Origin: Actinomadura opuntiae
GTDB taxonomy: Bacteria; Actinomycetota; Actinomycetes; Streptosporangiales; Streptosporangiaceae
Assembly (NCBI RefSeq): GCF_030283205.1
Contig: NZ_JASNWF010000015.1
Location: 62,001 to 126,000, forward strand
DNA length: 64,000 nucleotides
Direction of reading: 5' to 3'
Within the stretch, counting starts at the first letter, position 1. Every line of letters starts with the position of its first letter. Positions 34,037 through 44,704 of the stretch are shown here, one piece after another. A program made the translations under genes and the position numbers. The notes under the pieces were generated by a model. That model was not told the origin of the DNA and made no database searches. It saw only the letters and a program-made list of their open reading frames with translations.

Positions 34037-34642
34037 ATGACGATCGTGACTGAACAACTGGATGCGGCGAGGTTCCGCAGGGTGCTCGGCTGCTACCCGA
34101 CCGGCGTGGTCGTGGTGGCGGCGATGGTGGGCGGCGAGCCGGAGGGCCTGGCGGTGAACTCCTTCACGTCGGTCTCCCTCGACCCGCCGCTGATCGCGTT
34201 CTGCGCGGCGGCCACGTCCTCGACCTGGCCCCGGCTGCGCCGCGCGGACGGTTTCGCGATCACGCTGCTCGGCGCCGCGCAGCAGGACGCGTGTCGGACC
34301 TTCGCCAGCAAGGGCGCCGACCGCTTTTCGGCCGTCTCCTGGTCGATGTCGCCCGGCGGCCACCCCCTACTGGACGGCGCGCTCGCCTGGCTCGACGTCG
34401 TCCCGCACTCGATGCAGCAGGCCGGCGACCACGAACTGGTCCTGGCCCGAGTGACCGGCCTGGACGCGGCGACCGACGACCACCCGCTCGTCTTCTTCCG
34501 CGGCGCCTTCACCGCCCTGTCCCGACCGGAGACCGCCGCGCCGTCGCCCGGCCCGGACGTCTCCGCCGCGCCCCACGGGCTGGACGCCGAATCCCCCTTC
34601 TTCGACGTCCTCGCGGCGAAACTCGACGCCACCGCACCTTGA
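34037..34642 (+). CDS. flavin reductase (FMN:NAD(P)H), partner of LLM monooxygenases
   Basis: 201 aa flavin-reductase-like domain: FRRVLGCYPTGVVVVAAM, GLAVNSFTSVSLDPPLIAF, FAITLLGAAQQDAC and QAGDHELVLARV. It would supply FMNH2 to the LLM monooxygenases of the divergent operon. The C-terminus has about 35 extra residues rich in Pro and Ala after the domain. A first ATG at 34025 lies in another frame; ATG 34037 fits the domain start. Confidence 0.88.
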   Translation: MTIVTEQLDAARFRRVLGCYPTGVVVVAAMVGGEPEGLAVNSFTSVSLDPPLIAFCAAATSSTWPRLRRADGFAITLLGAAQQDACRTFASKGADRFSAVSWSMSPGGHPLLDGALAWLDVVPHSMQQAGDHELVLARVTGLDAATDDHPLVFFRGAFTALSRPETAAPSPGPDVSAAPHGLDAESPFFDVLAAKLDATAP

Positions 34643-34893
34643 GCCGGTTCCAGAACCGGGAACCCGCCGTTCGGTGACCTCGACGGGGTGCTGGTCCAGC
34701 GGCTTCGTGTTCTTGGTCTGGTCCGACACGATCGCGGTCGCACGTTGCCACAGCACCGCGTACAGGCATTCGTCCAGTGACCGCACGAAGCGGGACGGCG
34801 CATCGTCGCAGGGCTGTCAAGACGCGCGCCCCGCCTGCGTCCTCCTTGTTCCCCGTCCCGGTTGGTAGGGTGCCCTGTCAGTAGCGTGTCGGG

Positions 34894-35207
34894 ATGCTCA
34901 CCACGCTCGCGGTAGAGAATTACCGCTCGCTGCGGCAACTGGTGCTGCCGCTCACCCAGCTGAACAGGGTGACCGGGGCGAACGGAACCGGGAAGTCCAG
35001 CCTGTACCGGGCCCTCAGGGTGCTGGCCAATGCTTCCGGGAACGGGGTTGTAGCAGCGGTCGCCCGTGACGTGGCGGACTGCCGGCCACGCTCTGGGCCA
35101 GCCCCGAAAAGACGGGGCTGGCGCGCCGGCCTGTGCGGGGCGGGGCGCATTTGAAGCCGGTCGCGCTGCGACTTGGGTTCGCAATAAACGGGTGAGACGC
35201 CGCCGGT
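34894..35207 (+). pseudogene. truncated AAA-type ATPase (SMC/RecF-like)
   Basis: The first frame reads LTTLAVENYRSLRQLVLPLT and the Walker A GANGTGKSSLYRALRVLAN, typical of an OLD/DUF2813-like ATPase. After about 70 residues the frame shifts; the alternative frame continues plausibly as GLPATLWASPEKTG, then VALRLGFAING, before a stop at 35203. Family members are 350-450 aa, so only the N-terminal fifth survives. A perfect 10-bp hairpin (GCCAGCCCCG at 35097-35106 pairing with 35113-35122) falls inside it. Confidence 0.72.
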
Positions 35208-35272
35208 CCTTGGGCGTAGCCTGGCGTTGACAGGGCGTGTTCTGGCGACCGTGGAGTGTGGGCGAGGTGACC

Positions 35273-35650
35273 ATGACACCGGACGGCTCGTTGCCCGGGC
35301 TGAAGTTAATCGTGGATGCCAAGCCGGCTGGGCCGTGGGTGGTGGTCGAGCTGGGCGGGGAACTGGATGTGGCCACCGCTCCGGCGGTGATAGACCAGGT
35401 CAGCAGGCTGCTGACGATGGTTAGCCCGCCGCGGATCGCGCTGGATCTGACGCAGGTGACCTTCTGCGATTCCTCAGGGCTCAACGCCTTCGTCCGGCTG
35501 TGGAAGCGTGCCGCGGCCGCCGGCGGGGAGCTGGTGCTGCTGCGTCCCCGCCTGCGAGTGGCCGAACTGCTGACCCGGACCAGGGTGGACGGTCATGTGC
35601 GCGTCTGCGAAGAACTCCCGAATGTCTCAGAGACCGAGCCGGGCCCGTGA
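35273..35650 (+). CDS. STAS-domain anti-sigma-factor antagonist
   Basis: 125 aa. A single STAS domain: VVVELGGELDVATAPAVIDQ, PRIALDLTQVTFCDSSGLNA (the phosphorylatable Ser in DSSG) and GGELVLLRPRLRVAEL. Proteins like RsbV bind an anti-sigma kinase when unphosphorylated, freeing a general-stress sigma factor. No cognate anti-sigma kinase lies next to it, so its partner is elsewhere. It is followed by a strong hairpin terminator at 35723-35770. Confidence 0.88.
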   Translation: MTPDGSLPGLKLIVDAKPAGPWVVVELGGELDVATAPAVIDQVSRLLTMVSPPRIALDLTQVTFCDSSGLNAFVRLWKRAAAAGGELVLLRPRLRVAELLTRTRVDGHVRVCEELPNVSETEPGP

Positions 35651-35722
35651 GCCGATCCAGGCGGCCAACCTGCCGGGCGGTATCGCTTCGCCGCCGAGGG
35701 GCCTGGTAACCGCGGACCTTCG

Positions 35723-35770
35723 GGAGGGTCTGTGTTCCACCACCGGTCGGTGGTGGAACACAGACCCTCC
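35723..35770. terminator. bidirectional hairpin terminator, 22-bp stem
   Basis: GGAGGGTCTGTGTTCCACC followed by its exact inverted repeat forms a perfect 22-bp stem with a 4-nt loop (GGTC). It lies between the STAS gene and the convergent gene at 35776-36384, so it likely terminates both. There is no T tract, as usual for actinomycete terminators. Confidence 0.8.
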
Positions 35771-35775
35771 GTGTC

Positions 35776-36384
35776 TCAGCCGTGTTTGAGATGCAGGACG
35801 CGGCCTTGACGGGTACCGAGCCAGATCCGGTGGTCGTCGTCGGTGCCGTACAGACGGGGGTTCGTGTAGACCGTCTGGGATGGTCGGTCGGGGTTGACGG
35901 TGACGGTGGCGTCTTCCAGCAGCCAGTCCGGCTCGTCTCCGTCCGGTTCCAGGCGCAGGTAGGCCGGGAAGTCCTCCAGGTCTCCATGGGTGAGCTGCGG
36001 GCGGCGTGGATCGTTGACGTCGGCGTCCTGGACGTCGGCGTCTTCACCGAGGTTGAAGAAGGTGGTGGCGCCGCGCTGGAAGTCGCCTGCGTCACCGTCC
36101 GGCGGGTCGCTGTGCTGGAGCCGGAATTCGCGGCCGGCCAGGCCCAGGTAGAGCCGGGAGCGGGTGTCGGCGTTGGGGGCGTCCACGGTCCGCAATGCCA
36201 CCCGGATGCGATCGATCGGCTCGTCGCGGTCGGCGGCGAGCGGCCGTCCGCTCGTATCCGGCGCGCCCTTCGCGGCGCCGGTGCTGCCGGCGGCTTCTTC
36301 GCCGGTGCTGGTCGCCGTTGCCGCGGCGGTGTCGCTGCCGGCTCTCGCGGGCTTGCGGGAGGGCAGTTTGACGATGCTCGTCAA
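35776..36384 (-). CDS. PLAT/LH2-like domain protein, function unknown
   Basis: 202 aa. Residues 1-55 are Ala- and Thr-rich and look disordered. From about residue 58 a beta-rich domain begins: DRIRVALRTVDAPNADTRSR, LYLGLAGREFRLQ, then FFNLGEDADVQ, NDPRRPQLTHGDLEDFPAYL and VTVNPDRPSQTVYTNPRLYG. The pattern resembles PLAT-type lipid- or protein-binding beta sandwiches; this assignment is tentative. No signal peptide. It is followed upstream by a lectin-like gene on the same strand, 45 bp away. Confidence 0.6.
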   Translation of the reverse strand: MTSIVKLPSRKPARAGSDTAAATATSTGEEAAGSTGAAKGAPDTSGRPLAADRDEPIDRIRVALRTVDAPNADTRSRLYLGLAGREFRLQHSDPPDGDAGDFQRGATTFFNLGEDADVQDADVNDPRRPQLTHGDLEDFPAYLRLEPDGDEPDWLLEDATVTVNPDRPSQTVYTNPRLYGTDDDHRIWLGTRQGRVLHLKHG

Positions 36385-36429
36385 GCGAGGTTCCTCCTTC
36401 GGCGTTGGAATGGCGCCGGTGTCCGGGGA

Positions 36430-36915
36430 TCAGGAGTCGGGAGCGTCGGCGATGATCCACGCCTGGGAGAGGGTCGGCTCGCCGGCCCACATCCTGATCG
36501 GCTTCACGTACTGGTTGTTGGCCTGGTAGTTGCCCTCGATCCCCAGTGCGTAATCGGGATAGAGCTGCGGGATGATCGCGAAGTCGCTGCTGCCGAGCAC
36601 CGACCTCAGGTGCCACCGCTGGCGCGGGGCGACGGACTTGCTGCGCTCCTGCAGTACCGGGTGGGCGCCGGCGGTGGTTCCGGCGGTCAGGCAGTAGCGG
36701 TGAACACCGCTCTCGATCCGGTAGATGTCACCGCCTTCAGGGGCGAAGTACCAGCGGTGGCCCGCCTTGTCACCCGTCGGCAGCGGGTCCTCGTTCCAGG
36801 TCTGCACATCGTCGTTGAGGTAGTCGTACCAGTTGTCCATGAACAGGTACGTCCCCGTGACCTCGTGAACTGCGATCTTGACGCCGTCGGAGACCTCGTG
36901 GGGGATGGTCGGCAT
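36430..36915 (-). CDS. ricin-B-type lectin-like (beta-trefoil) protein
   Basis: 161 aa without a signal peptide. Repeats of the QxW/beta-trefoil type: GTYLFMDNWYDYLNDDVQTW, GHRWYFAPEGGDIYRIE, HRYCLTAGTTAGAHPVLQ, PRQRWHLRS and LSQAWIIADA. Such domains bind sugars or other ligands. It is transcribed with the PLAT-like gene downstream. Whether it is exported by another route is not apparent from the sequence. Confidence 0.65.
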   Translation of the reverse strand: MPTIPHEVSDGVKIAVHEVTGTYLFMDNWYDYLNDDVQTWNEDPLPTGDKAGHRWYFAPEGGDIYRIESGVHRYCLTAGTTAGAHPVLQERSKSVAPRQRWHLRSVLGSSDFAIIPQLYPDYALGIEGNYQANNQYVKPIRMWAGEPTLSQAWIIADAPDS

Positions 36916-37280
36916 GGGGCTTCTCCCTGGAGTTGCGCGAGTGTCCGATGCGACGCGGGACGCCGCCGTCAGATCATCACCCTCCGCTGACCGCCAGTAA
37001 CGAGACCAGCCACTCGACCTATGTATCCAGCCGCACCAGGAAAGTAACTCTCTGCAACTTGATGCTGGTGAGGTACACGAACCGGCGCCGCCGGGCGCCC
37101 TGCTGAGCGGCGCGGGCGAGGTCGCGTCCGGCCCTCCAGCGCGGTCTGGGCGGAGCGGAGCACCGCGACTCGCCTACTCGTGATCGTCGAGGGGTTAGGG
37201 GAACCCGAGCGCGGGCGCCGTCCGCTGGCCGTGCGAGCCGGGCCTGGCCGTCTGGTCGCACATGGTACGGCCACTTCTCT
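36916..37280. other. intergenic region without recognisable gene
   Basis: About 365 bp between the lectin-like gene and the end of the kinase gene, both on the minus strand. The stretch reads as a promoter region for the lectin-like gene. No coding frame shows a recognisable protein, and no repeat or strong hairpin stands out. Confidence 0.4.
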
Positions 37281-39350
<2,070 letters not shown>

Positions 39351-39568
39351 GGACTGCCCACCTCCGCCCCCTGCCGATGACGACGTCTATCGCATTGCAG
39401 CAGGACTGCGTCCAACTGTCCAGATCAACGGAATGTCACGTGGTCGGCTCAACGCCGCTGGAGACGGGCGGTGCCGATCCTCAAGTTGACACACCCCTGG
39501 TAGGAGATCGTGCAGCTGGCGGGACCGCCACATCGGTCCGACGCACGCCACTTGCCCTGCGGCGAGGC

Positions 39569-40144
39569 TCATTCGACGTGGGTCAGGGCGGCGGCGGCGA
39601 CCGAGGCTCCGGCTTGGCAGGCCCCTTCTTGCGGGGCGCCGAGTTCGGGAATGGTCGTGGTCCCGACCGGGTGTTCGGGGTCGTTGACCGCGACGAAGAT
39701 GAAGCAGATGTGCTGGAATTCGGACTGGACGGCGGTGTGGTGCCCGACGGGCACCTGCGAGACGCGCCCGTGCTTGGTCATCGTCTTGGCATACGACAGC
39801 GGGACGTCCAGATCGAGCGTGACGTTCTGACCGGCGAGTTTCCACAGGCAAGACTTCCCACTCCGGCCCGATTCCTCTTTGCCCTGGCCGGCGGCGCCGA
39901 GTGCTGCCAGGTCGCGCGCATCGAGCGAAAGACACGGCTGCTGCTTGAGCTGATCGAGGGGGTACCTGCGCAGTTGCGGCCCGGAGGGCGATACCGGCGG
40001 AGAGGACGACGGCGTCGATGACGATGCCCGCGGTGAGTTGTGCCCGTCCGAGCATCCGGCACCGAACATGCTGACGGCGAGAACGACGTAGCCGGCGATG
40101 ACCAGGGCAGACCGAGACCGTCGGAGAGGATCAAACGGCATCAT
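39569..40144 (-). CDS. DUF3558-like lipoprotein
   Basis: 191 aa. A lipoprotein signal is clear: MPFDPLRRSRSALVIAGYVV then SMFGAGCSDG with the lipobox Cys at about residue 31. A Ser/Pro-rich linker precedes a domain with paired Cys residues (QPCLSLDARDLAALG, GKSCLWKLAG, FQHICFIFVAV, GACQAG), resembling DUF3558 lipoproteins of actinobacteria. It is anchored to the outer face of the membrane. Function unknown. Confidence 0.72.
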   Translation of the reverse strand: MMPFDPLRRSRSALVIAGYVVLAVSMFGAGCSDGHNSPRASSSTPSSSPPVSPSGPQLRRYPLDQLKQQPCLSLDARDLAALGAAGQGKEESGRSGKSCLWKLAGQNVTLDLDVPLSYAKTMTKHGRVSQVPVGHHTAVQSEFQHICFIFVAVNDPEHPVGTTTIPELGAPQEGACQAGASVAAAALTHVE

Positions 40145-40349
40145 GCCCGCACCGTAATGAGTGGCGGCTGGGAGGGGTCCCGAGGAGGGTGCACAAACGC
40201 CTCGGTCGCGTTGCTGTGGTGGCGCCAGCCGCGACGTAGGCTCAGCCCCGCGGGTAGGGCGATTGAGCCCTCCGGTGACCTTGCCGCTGGCGAGCGGCCG
40301 AGGTGCACCAGCCAATGCGGCCTGCCCCGATGGCGAGGCTGAAACACTG

Positions 40350-40477
40350 CTGCGGCGGCTCCGCGCCTTGGCCGAGGACGACAGATCGGCAAGCTGGTCG
40401 GCCTCTCCCAGTTGCACGTGTGCCGGCTCCTCAACGACAGCCTCAAGCAGTTGCGCACCGCATGGCTCACCGAATAA
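40350..40477 (+). pseudogene. sigma-70 region 4 remnant (SigB/F/G type)
   Basis: QIGKLVGLSQLHVCRLL and NDSLKQLRTAWLTE followed by a stop match region 4.2 of stress-type sigma factors (usually QIGxxxGISQMHVSRLL). Just upstream LRALAEDD fits region 4.1 but in another frame. Nothing else of a sigma factor is seen in the roughly 390-bp interval 40145-40537, which otherwise holds no gene. It is a gene relic. Confidence 0.55.
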
Positions 40478-40537
40478 TCAGCCGACCCGCGAGGAGGCCG
40501 ACGACCGACTGCTCCGATCTCGGGGGCTCGGTGCCCG

Positions 40538-40912
40538 TCATCTGACGATCAGCGTCGCCTGCATGAACGGGTGGATGGCGCAGATGTAGGGGTAGCGGCC
40601 GGGCTCGGCCGGTGCGGTGAAAGTGGCAGCTTTGCCGGGTGCGATGTGGCCGGTGTCGAACTTGCCCGTGTCGGTCACGGTGTGGGCCGTGCTGTCGTTG
40701 TTCACCACGGTCACCTTGGTGCCGCGCCCGACCGTGAGCGACGACGGCGCGAACGTGAAGTTCTTGATCGTGATGGCGATGGCGCTCGACGCATCTTGGC
40801 CACTGGAGCCCTTGGACACCGGGGACTGCGACGATGCGCCACAGCCGGTGACCGTGGCGGTCGCGCAACAGACCACCGCCGTGATGACCGCGCGTGCTGA
40901 GCGCACGCCCAT
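40538..40912 (-). CDS. cupredoxin-like copper lipoprotein
   Basis: 124 aa. A lipoprotein signal peptide ends at VTGC (Cys24). The cupredoxin domain shows NFTFAPSSLTVGRGTKVTVV and the type 1 copper ligands H77 (STAHTV), C111, H114 and M117 (YICAIHPFM). Such plastocyanin-like proteins carry electrons or copper outside the membrane. The ribosome binding site upstream of ATG 40912 is weak. A good terminator stem separates it from the ferritin-like genes upstream. Confidence 0.88.
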   Translation of the reverse strand: MGVRSARAVITAVVCCATATVTGCGASSQSPVSKGSSGQDASSAIAITIKNFTFAPSSLTVGRGTKVTVVNNDSTAHTVTDTGKFDTGHIAPGKAATFTAPAEPGRYPYICAIHPFMQATLIVR

Positions 40913-40981
40913 GCAGCCGATGCCGCCGGGTTCACTGCCCCGCCCCCTCGTCGGCGCCCTGCGCTGACCGCGGTGACGCCC

Positions 40982-41024
40982 GCTCGGGCAGGGCCCGAAG
41001 TACTCCTTCGGGTCCTGCCCGAGC
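40982..41024. terminator. hairpin terminator, 19-bp stem
   Basis: GCTCGGGCAGGGCCCGAAG pairs with CTTCGGGTCCTGCCCGAGC through one G-T wobble, with a 5-nt loop TACTC. It lies 31 bp after the stop of the ferritin-like gene (minus strand) and before the cupredoxin gene, so it probably ends the ferritin-like operon. Confidence 0.75.
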
Positions 41025-41055
41025 ATGCCCCGGTGGTGGTTCGGGCGGTGGCGCA

Positions 41056-41898
41056 TCAGGCGGTGAGTTGGCTGGGTTTGGCGGCCTTGCCGGTGCCGAT
41101 GAAGTCGTCGGGTACCGGGTACTGGCCGAGGATGAAGCGCAGGATCGCCGAGTGCATCGCTTCGACGGGCGCGATCGTCGCGGCCATCGCGATGCCGGTC
41201 TTGGAGGTGACGCCGGTCATCGCCGTCAGGTAGGTCTGGGCGGCCTGATCCTCCAGTTGCAGGGCCAGCTTGGCGACTGCGGTCACGTCGGTGACCTTGC
41301 CGAGCGCGTCGGTCACCGTCTTCTGATCCTTGAGCGGCGTGCCGGTGACGGGCTTCTTGCCGGCCTTCTGCAGGACGCTGTTCCAGGCTTTGGCGTGATC
41401 GGCATGCTGGCCCATGGCCGTCTTGACGAAGGTGGACACCGCGGGCGGCACCGTCCCGAGCTTGCCGGCCTGCGCGGCGTTGAGCGCCGCCTGGTAGGCG
41501 CCGACCGCCTGGTTCTCCAGAGCGGCGGCCAGCGCGACGACCTTGAAGTCCCCGGTGTACCCGCCGGCTGACGGGGACGCGGGGCCTGAGGTGCGGTCCG
41601 ATGCCGTCTTGGCGTTCTTGTCACCACCGCCGCAGGCCGCCAGGCCGAAGGCGAGTGCGGTGCCGCCCGCCACGGTCAGGAACATCCGCCGCGCCACCGG
41701 CATCGCCGGTTCCCGTTCGACCAGCGGTTCCGGCCGCGCTGTCGGTTCCGGCCGCGGGGATTCGATGAGCTCGTCCGACAGGTCGCATGCTTGGGCCGTC
41801 ATCTGCGCGAGCGTGTCGTTGTGCGCGGCGGCCAGGTCGCGGGTCATGGCGTTCAGCTGGGTTTCGGTGACGGGCAGGTGCCCGGGCTCGCGGGTCAT
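41056..41898 (-). CDS. ferritin-like-domain lipoprotein
   Basis: 280 aa. About 75 residues precede a leader-like segment RRMFLTVAGGTALAFGLAACG with a lipobox Cys, so the lipoprotein signal is internal rather than N-terminal; the twin Arg suggests Tat-type export. The rest is a four-helix ferritin-like domain: VVALAAALENQAVGAYQAAL, TAMGQHADHAKAWNSV, LALQLEDQAAQTYLTAM, APVEAMHSAILRFIL, with Glu and His metal ligands. Its start overlaps the stop of a second ferritin-like gene (ATGA), so both are made together. Confidence 0.82.
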   Translation of the reverse strand: MTREPGHLPVTETQLNAMTRDLAAAHNDTLAQMTAQACDLSDELIESPRPEPTARPEPLVEREPAMPVARRMFLTVAGGTALAFGLAACGGGDKNAKTASDRTSGPASPSAGGYTGDFKVVALAAALENQAVGAYQAALNAAQAGKLGTVPPAVSTFVKTAMGQHADHAKAWNSVLQKAGKKPVTGTPLKDQKTVTDALGKVTDVTAVAKLALQLEDQAAQTYLTAMTGVTSKTGIAMAATIAPVEAMHSAILRFILGQYPVPDDFIGTGKAAKPSQLTA

Positions 41899-42686
41899 TT
41901 CACCGCCCCTTCGCTGATCGGTGAGGCTTTGCTGGTCGGGTAGTAGGTGTCGGGGATGCCGACACTGCCGGCCGCCGCGGGCAGTTTCGCCGCGTCGGTG
42001 GGGATGGCGATCAGCTGGGAGGCGTTGCCGGCCAGCAGCGCCTGCACGGCCAGCAGCACCGACCGGTGCTGCGCCTCGACCGGCGCGATGCTGCCGAACA
42101 GCTGGCGCAGGTGGGCGTTGCTGACCTGGCTGACGTTCTTGGTGTAGGTCTGCGCGGCGACGTCTTCCAGGGTGATGGCCAGCTTCACCACGTCCGCGGG
42201 GGTCTTCAGCCCCGGCTCGGCCTTCTTGACCACGGCCGCGTACTTGGGGTCGGGCGCATTCTGCTGCTTGCCGCCCGCGTGCTTGGCCGCGCTGTTGAAC
42301 GCCGCGGCGTGCGCCTTGTGCTGCTGGGTGGTCTTGGCGATGAACGCCACGATCGTCTTGTTGCCGTTCTTGATGAACGGCAGACCCGCCGCGGTGGTGT
42401 AGACCGCCACCGCCAGATTCTCGATCGAGGCGGCCGTCTGCAACGCCATCACATCGGCAGACGCCGCTGCGGCCTCGCCCGCCCCCCACAGCGTCCCGGC
42501 CCCCGCCAGCGCGCCCACGGCGCCGAACCGCGATCGCCGGCGCGCCTTCCGCGCGTTCCGTTCGCGGGCGTCCTCGGCGAACTGCCCCAACGCCTCCCGG
42601 GTGATGCGCACCGCATCACTGTCGAGGTCTTGTGACTGCTCGGTCAGCTCCGCCAACAGGCGGGCATCGACCTGGTCCCTGCTCAC
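41895..42686 (-). CDS. ferritin-like-domain protein
   Basis: 263 aa. The N-terminal 55 residues are charged and helical (LLAELTEQSQDLDSDAVRIT), then RKARRRSRFGAVGALAGAG resembles a Tat or membrane segment, followed by a ferritin-like domain: ALQTAASIENLAVAVYTTAA, KTTQQHKAHAAAFNSA, LAITLEDVAAQTYTK, APVEAQHRSVLLAVQAL. GGAGG 6 nt upstream supports GTG 42686. It pairs with the lipoprotein encoded downstream; possibly a metal or oxidative-stress related envelope system. Confidence 0.8.
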   Translation of the reverse strand: MSRDQVDARLLAELTEQSQDLDSDAVRITREALGQFAEDARERNARKARRRSRFGAVGALAGAGTLWGAGEAAAASADVMALQTAASIENLAVAVYTTAAGLPFIKNGNKTIVAFIAKTTQQHKAHAAAFNSAAKHAGGKQQNAPDPKYAAVVKKAEPGLKTPADVVKLAITLEDVAAQTYTKNVSQVSNAHLRQLFGSIAPVEAQHRSVLLAVQALLAGNASQLIAIPTDAAKLPAAAGSVGIPDTYYPTSKASPISEGAVK

Positions 42687-42956
42687 TCCACACCTCCACA
42701 CGCCACCGTCAGCTACATACCGTAATCGATCGCGTGCAAACAGCGATGCAGCGGCCTTGGCCGGGCGATTCGAGCGTGAACGAGTGCCGCAGAGCCGGAG
42801 AGTCGCCTTGCTGTGCCCGATATGCGCACGGTCGGCGTCCAGATGCGGCCAGATGCCGTCTTCGCCTTCACCAGGTCGGTCGCGTTCAGCCGCGGTCGGC
42901 CTGATGTGTCGCCTCTGGGCGATACCGTGCGCGGGGCTCGCCCGGTCAGCGGCCGG

Positions 42957-43514
42957 TCAGCGGGCGGTGCGGAGCCGGACGATAGCGTGCAGGTCGCTGG
43001 TTTCCAGTGCCTGCGCTGCGTGTTCCAGCGCGTCCTTGACAGCGTGTTTGGCAGCGGCCGGGTCGGCGGAGGGTTCCAGTGTCACGGTGAGCCGCAGGCG
43101 GGGGTGCGCGGCGGTGCCGGACAGGACGGCGTCGGCCCGGCGGATGTCCAGGCCGCCGGACAGGTCGTCTTCCAGCGCCGCGGTGACGGCTCGTCCGGGC
43201 AGGGTGGTGGTGCCGCGTGTGGGGTCGAGCTCCAGGCGGACGTCGCGGACGGCGTTGGGGCGTGCTTGGACCGCGAGCCAGCGCAATGCGAGCAGCCCGA
43301 CGGTCACGGTGGCGGCTGCGACGGCGGGCCAGAACCAGCTGTGGCCGTCGGCGAAGTCGCGGGCGGCGCGGTCGGTGACCGGTGCCCCGGATGCTCCGAG
43401 CAGCCCGGGGGCGGCACCGAGGCCGCGCGCGAGGGCGGCTGCGCCGGCGGCGGCGAGCGCGAGCCCGGTGAGGATCAGGCCGAGGCGGTTGCCCCGGGCG
43501 GTGCGGCGGTTCAT
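42957..43514 (-). CDS. AmaP-like alkaline shock membrane anchor protein
   Basis: 185 aa. Two membrane segments are visible (LGLILTGLALAAAGAAALA near residues 12-30; FWPAVAAATVTVGLLALRWL near 60-80), then a cytoplasmic domain with VRLELDPTRGTTTLPGRAVT and VKDALEHAAQALE. This layout matches AmaP proteins that anchor Asp23-family proteins to the membrane. It ends the minus-strand Asp23 operon. Assignment rests on layout and context. Confidence 0.72.
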   Translation of the reverse strand: MNRRTARGNRLGLILTGLALAAAGAAALARGLGAAPGLLGASGAPVTDRAARDFADGHSWFWPAVAAATVTVGLLALRWLAVQARPNAVRDVRLELDPTRGTTTLPGRAVTAALEDDLSGGLDIRRADAVLSGTAAHPRLRLTVTLEPSADPAAAKHAVKDALEHAAQALETSDLHAIVRLRTAR

Positions 43515-43520
43515 GGCCGG

Positions 43521-44252
43521 TCAGTTCTCTCTGTGTCGGATGGTGACGCGGACTCTTGGAGGGCGCAGCGGTGCGAGTTCGCCGACACACTGCCCGACCG
43601 CTTCGCGCACCTGGCCGCCCAGGCCGCCGGCGTCGCGGAGCGGGCTGGTGGCGCGGACCCGGATCCGCCGTCGCCTGATCTTGATTTTGGTGGTGGCGAC
43701 GCCGTCCACCGATGCGGCGGCATGGGCGATGCAGCGGCGCATTCCCCGGCGGGTGATGCCGAGCACCACGCGCGGGTCGCCGGTGGCCAGCGGGATGGTC
43801 CGGGAGCGGCCGGGCACGGCGCCGAGCAGGATCAGCAGCCCCCCGACGGCGACGGCGGCACCCGCGGCCGTCACCGCGAGCGAGTCGTCCCAGCGTGTGT
43901 CGCGGCCGAGCCGGGCCAGGTCCGACACGGGCAGCAGGTGCGGCGGGTGCCCGGCCAGCGCGCCGATCACCTCGGTGGCCGTCAGCAGCGCGGCCGCGGC
44001 CAGCGCGGCGGCGGTGAGCACGGCGGGCAGCCTGCGGCCGGTGCGGAACGCGCGCGCGGCGCGGCGGCGTGTCGGCCGATCGGCCAGGATGCCCGTCGCC
44101 CCAGGCCCCGTCGCCCTGGGCACGGCGCCGCCCGTGTCCGGGCCGAGACCGCCCTTGCTCAGCGCGGCACCGCCGACGCCGGTGCCGACGCCGGTGCCCG
44201 GGGCGGTGTCGCCGCTGCTCGGGTCCGTGTCGCCGATTTCCAGGATCCTCAC
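43521..44252 (-). CDS. DUF6286-like membrane protein of the Asp23 cluster
   Basis: 243 aa. A Gly- and Thr-rich N-terminal tail precedes a basic segment (RPTRRRAARAFRTGRRL), then two membrane spans (LTAAALAAAALLTATEVIGAL; LAVTAAGAAVAVGGLLILLG) and a C-terminal Asp23-like basic domain (TTKIKIRRRRIRVRATSPL). Its start overlaps the next upstream gene stop (ATGA). Such proteins accompany Asp23 paralogues in actinomycetes; role unknown. Confidence 0.65.
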   Translation of the reverse strand: MRILEIGDTDPSSGDTAPGTGVGTGVGGAALSKGGLGPDTGGAVPRATGPGATGILADRPTRRRAARAFRTGRRLPAVLTAAALAAAALLTATEVIGALAGHPPHLLPVSDLARLGRDTRWDDSLAVTAAGAAVAVGGLLILLGAVPGRSRTIPLATGDPRVVLGITRRGMRRCIAHAAASVDGVATTKIKIRRRRIRVRATSPLRDAGGLGGQVREAVGQCVGELAPLRPPRVRVTIRHREN

Positions 44253-44704
44253 AGCACCTGCCTCCCGTTCCGTTCGGGCCGGGTGAGCTGGGCGACGCGG
44301 ATGTCGACCTGCCGCACCTGCAGGCCGGTCAGCGCGGCGACGCGTGCGGTGACGTGGTCGCGCAGCCTCCGAGTGACCTCTCGCACGGGCGCGGGATAGG
44401 CGACCGACACGGTCATCCGCAGGATCGCCAACCCGCCGTCCACCTGAGCGGCGACCTGCGGCGCGGCGCGTTCACCGGTGCGGCCGAGCGGGACGCCCAG
44501 CACCCGCCGGGCCGCGCCGCCCGCCGCTACGACTTCGGTCAGCGCATGTGCGGCGATCTTCTCCAGCACCCGGTCGGCGATCTCTGTGCGTCCGCGCTCC
44601 TCCGCAGGCGCCCGCGCCGCAACCGGCGTCGATACGGTCCGCGCTGACGCCTCCGGTGTCGCCGTGGGCGGGGTACCCGCAGCGGCCGGGACGGCCGGGC
44701 TCAC
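44249..44704 (-). CDS. Asp23/Gls24-family envelope stress protein
   Basis: 151 aa. After about 35 disordered Ala/Pro/Thr-rich residues comes the Asp23 domain: TEIADRVLEKIAAHALTEVV, PQVAAQVDGGLAILRMTVSV, PAPVREVTRRLRDHVTAR, GLQVRQVDIRVAQLTRP. Members form filaments or networks at the cell envelope. GTG 44704 overlaps the stop of the DUF2273-like gene (GTGA). Confidence 0.85.
   Translation of the reverse strand: MSPAVPAAAGTPPTATPEASARTVSTPVAARAPAEERGRTEIADRVLEKIAAHALTEVVAAGGAARRVLGVPLGRTGERAAPQVAAQVDGGLAILRMTVSVAYPAPVREVTRRLRDHVTARVAALTGLQVRQVDIRVAQLTRPERNGRQVL

Noticed and set aside
34643..34893. Possible small gene on the minus strand (KNTKPLDQHPVEVTERR)
   Set aside because: Open frame without recognisable family, start or ribosome binding site.
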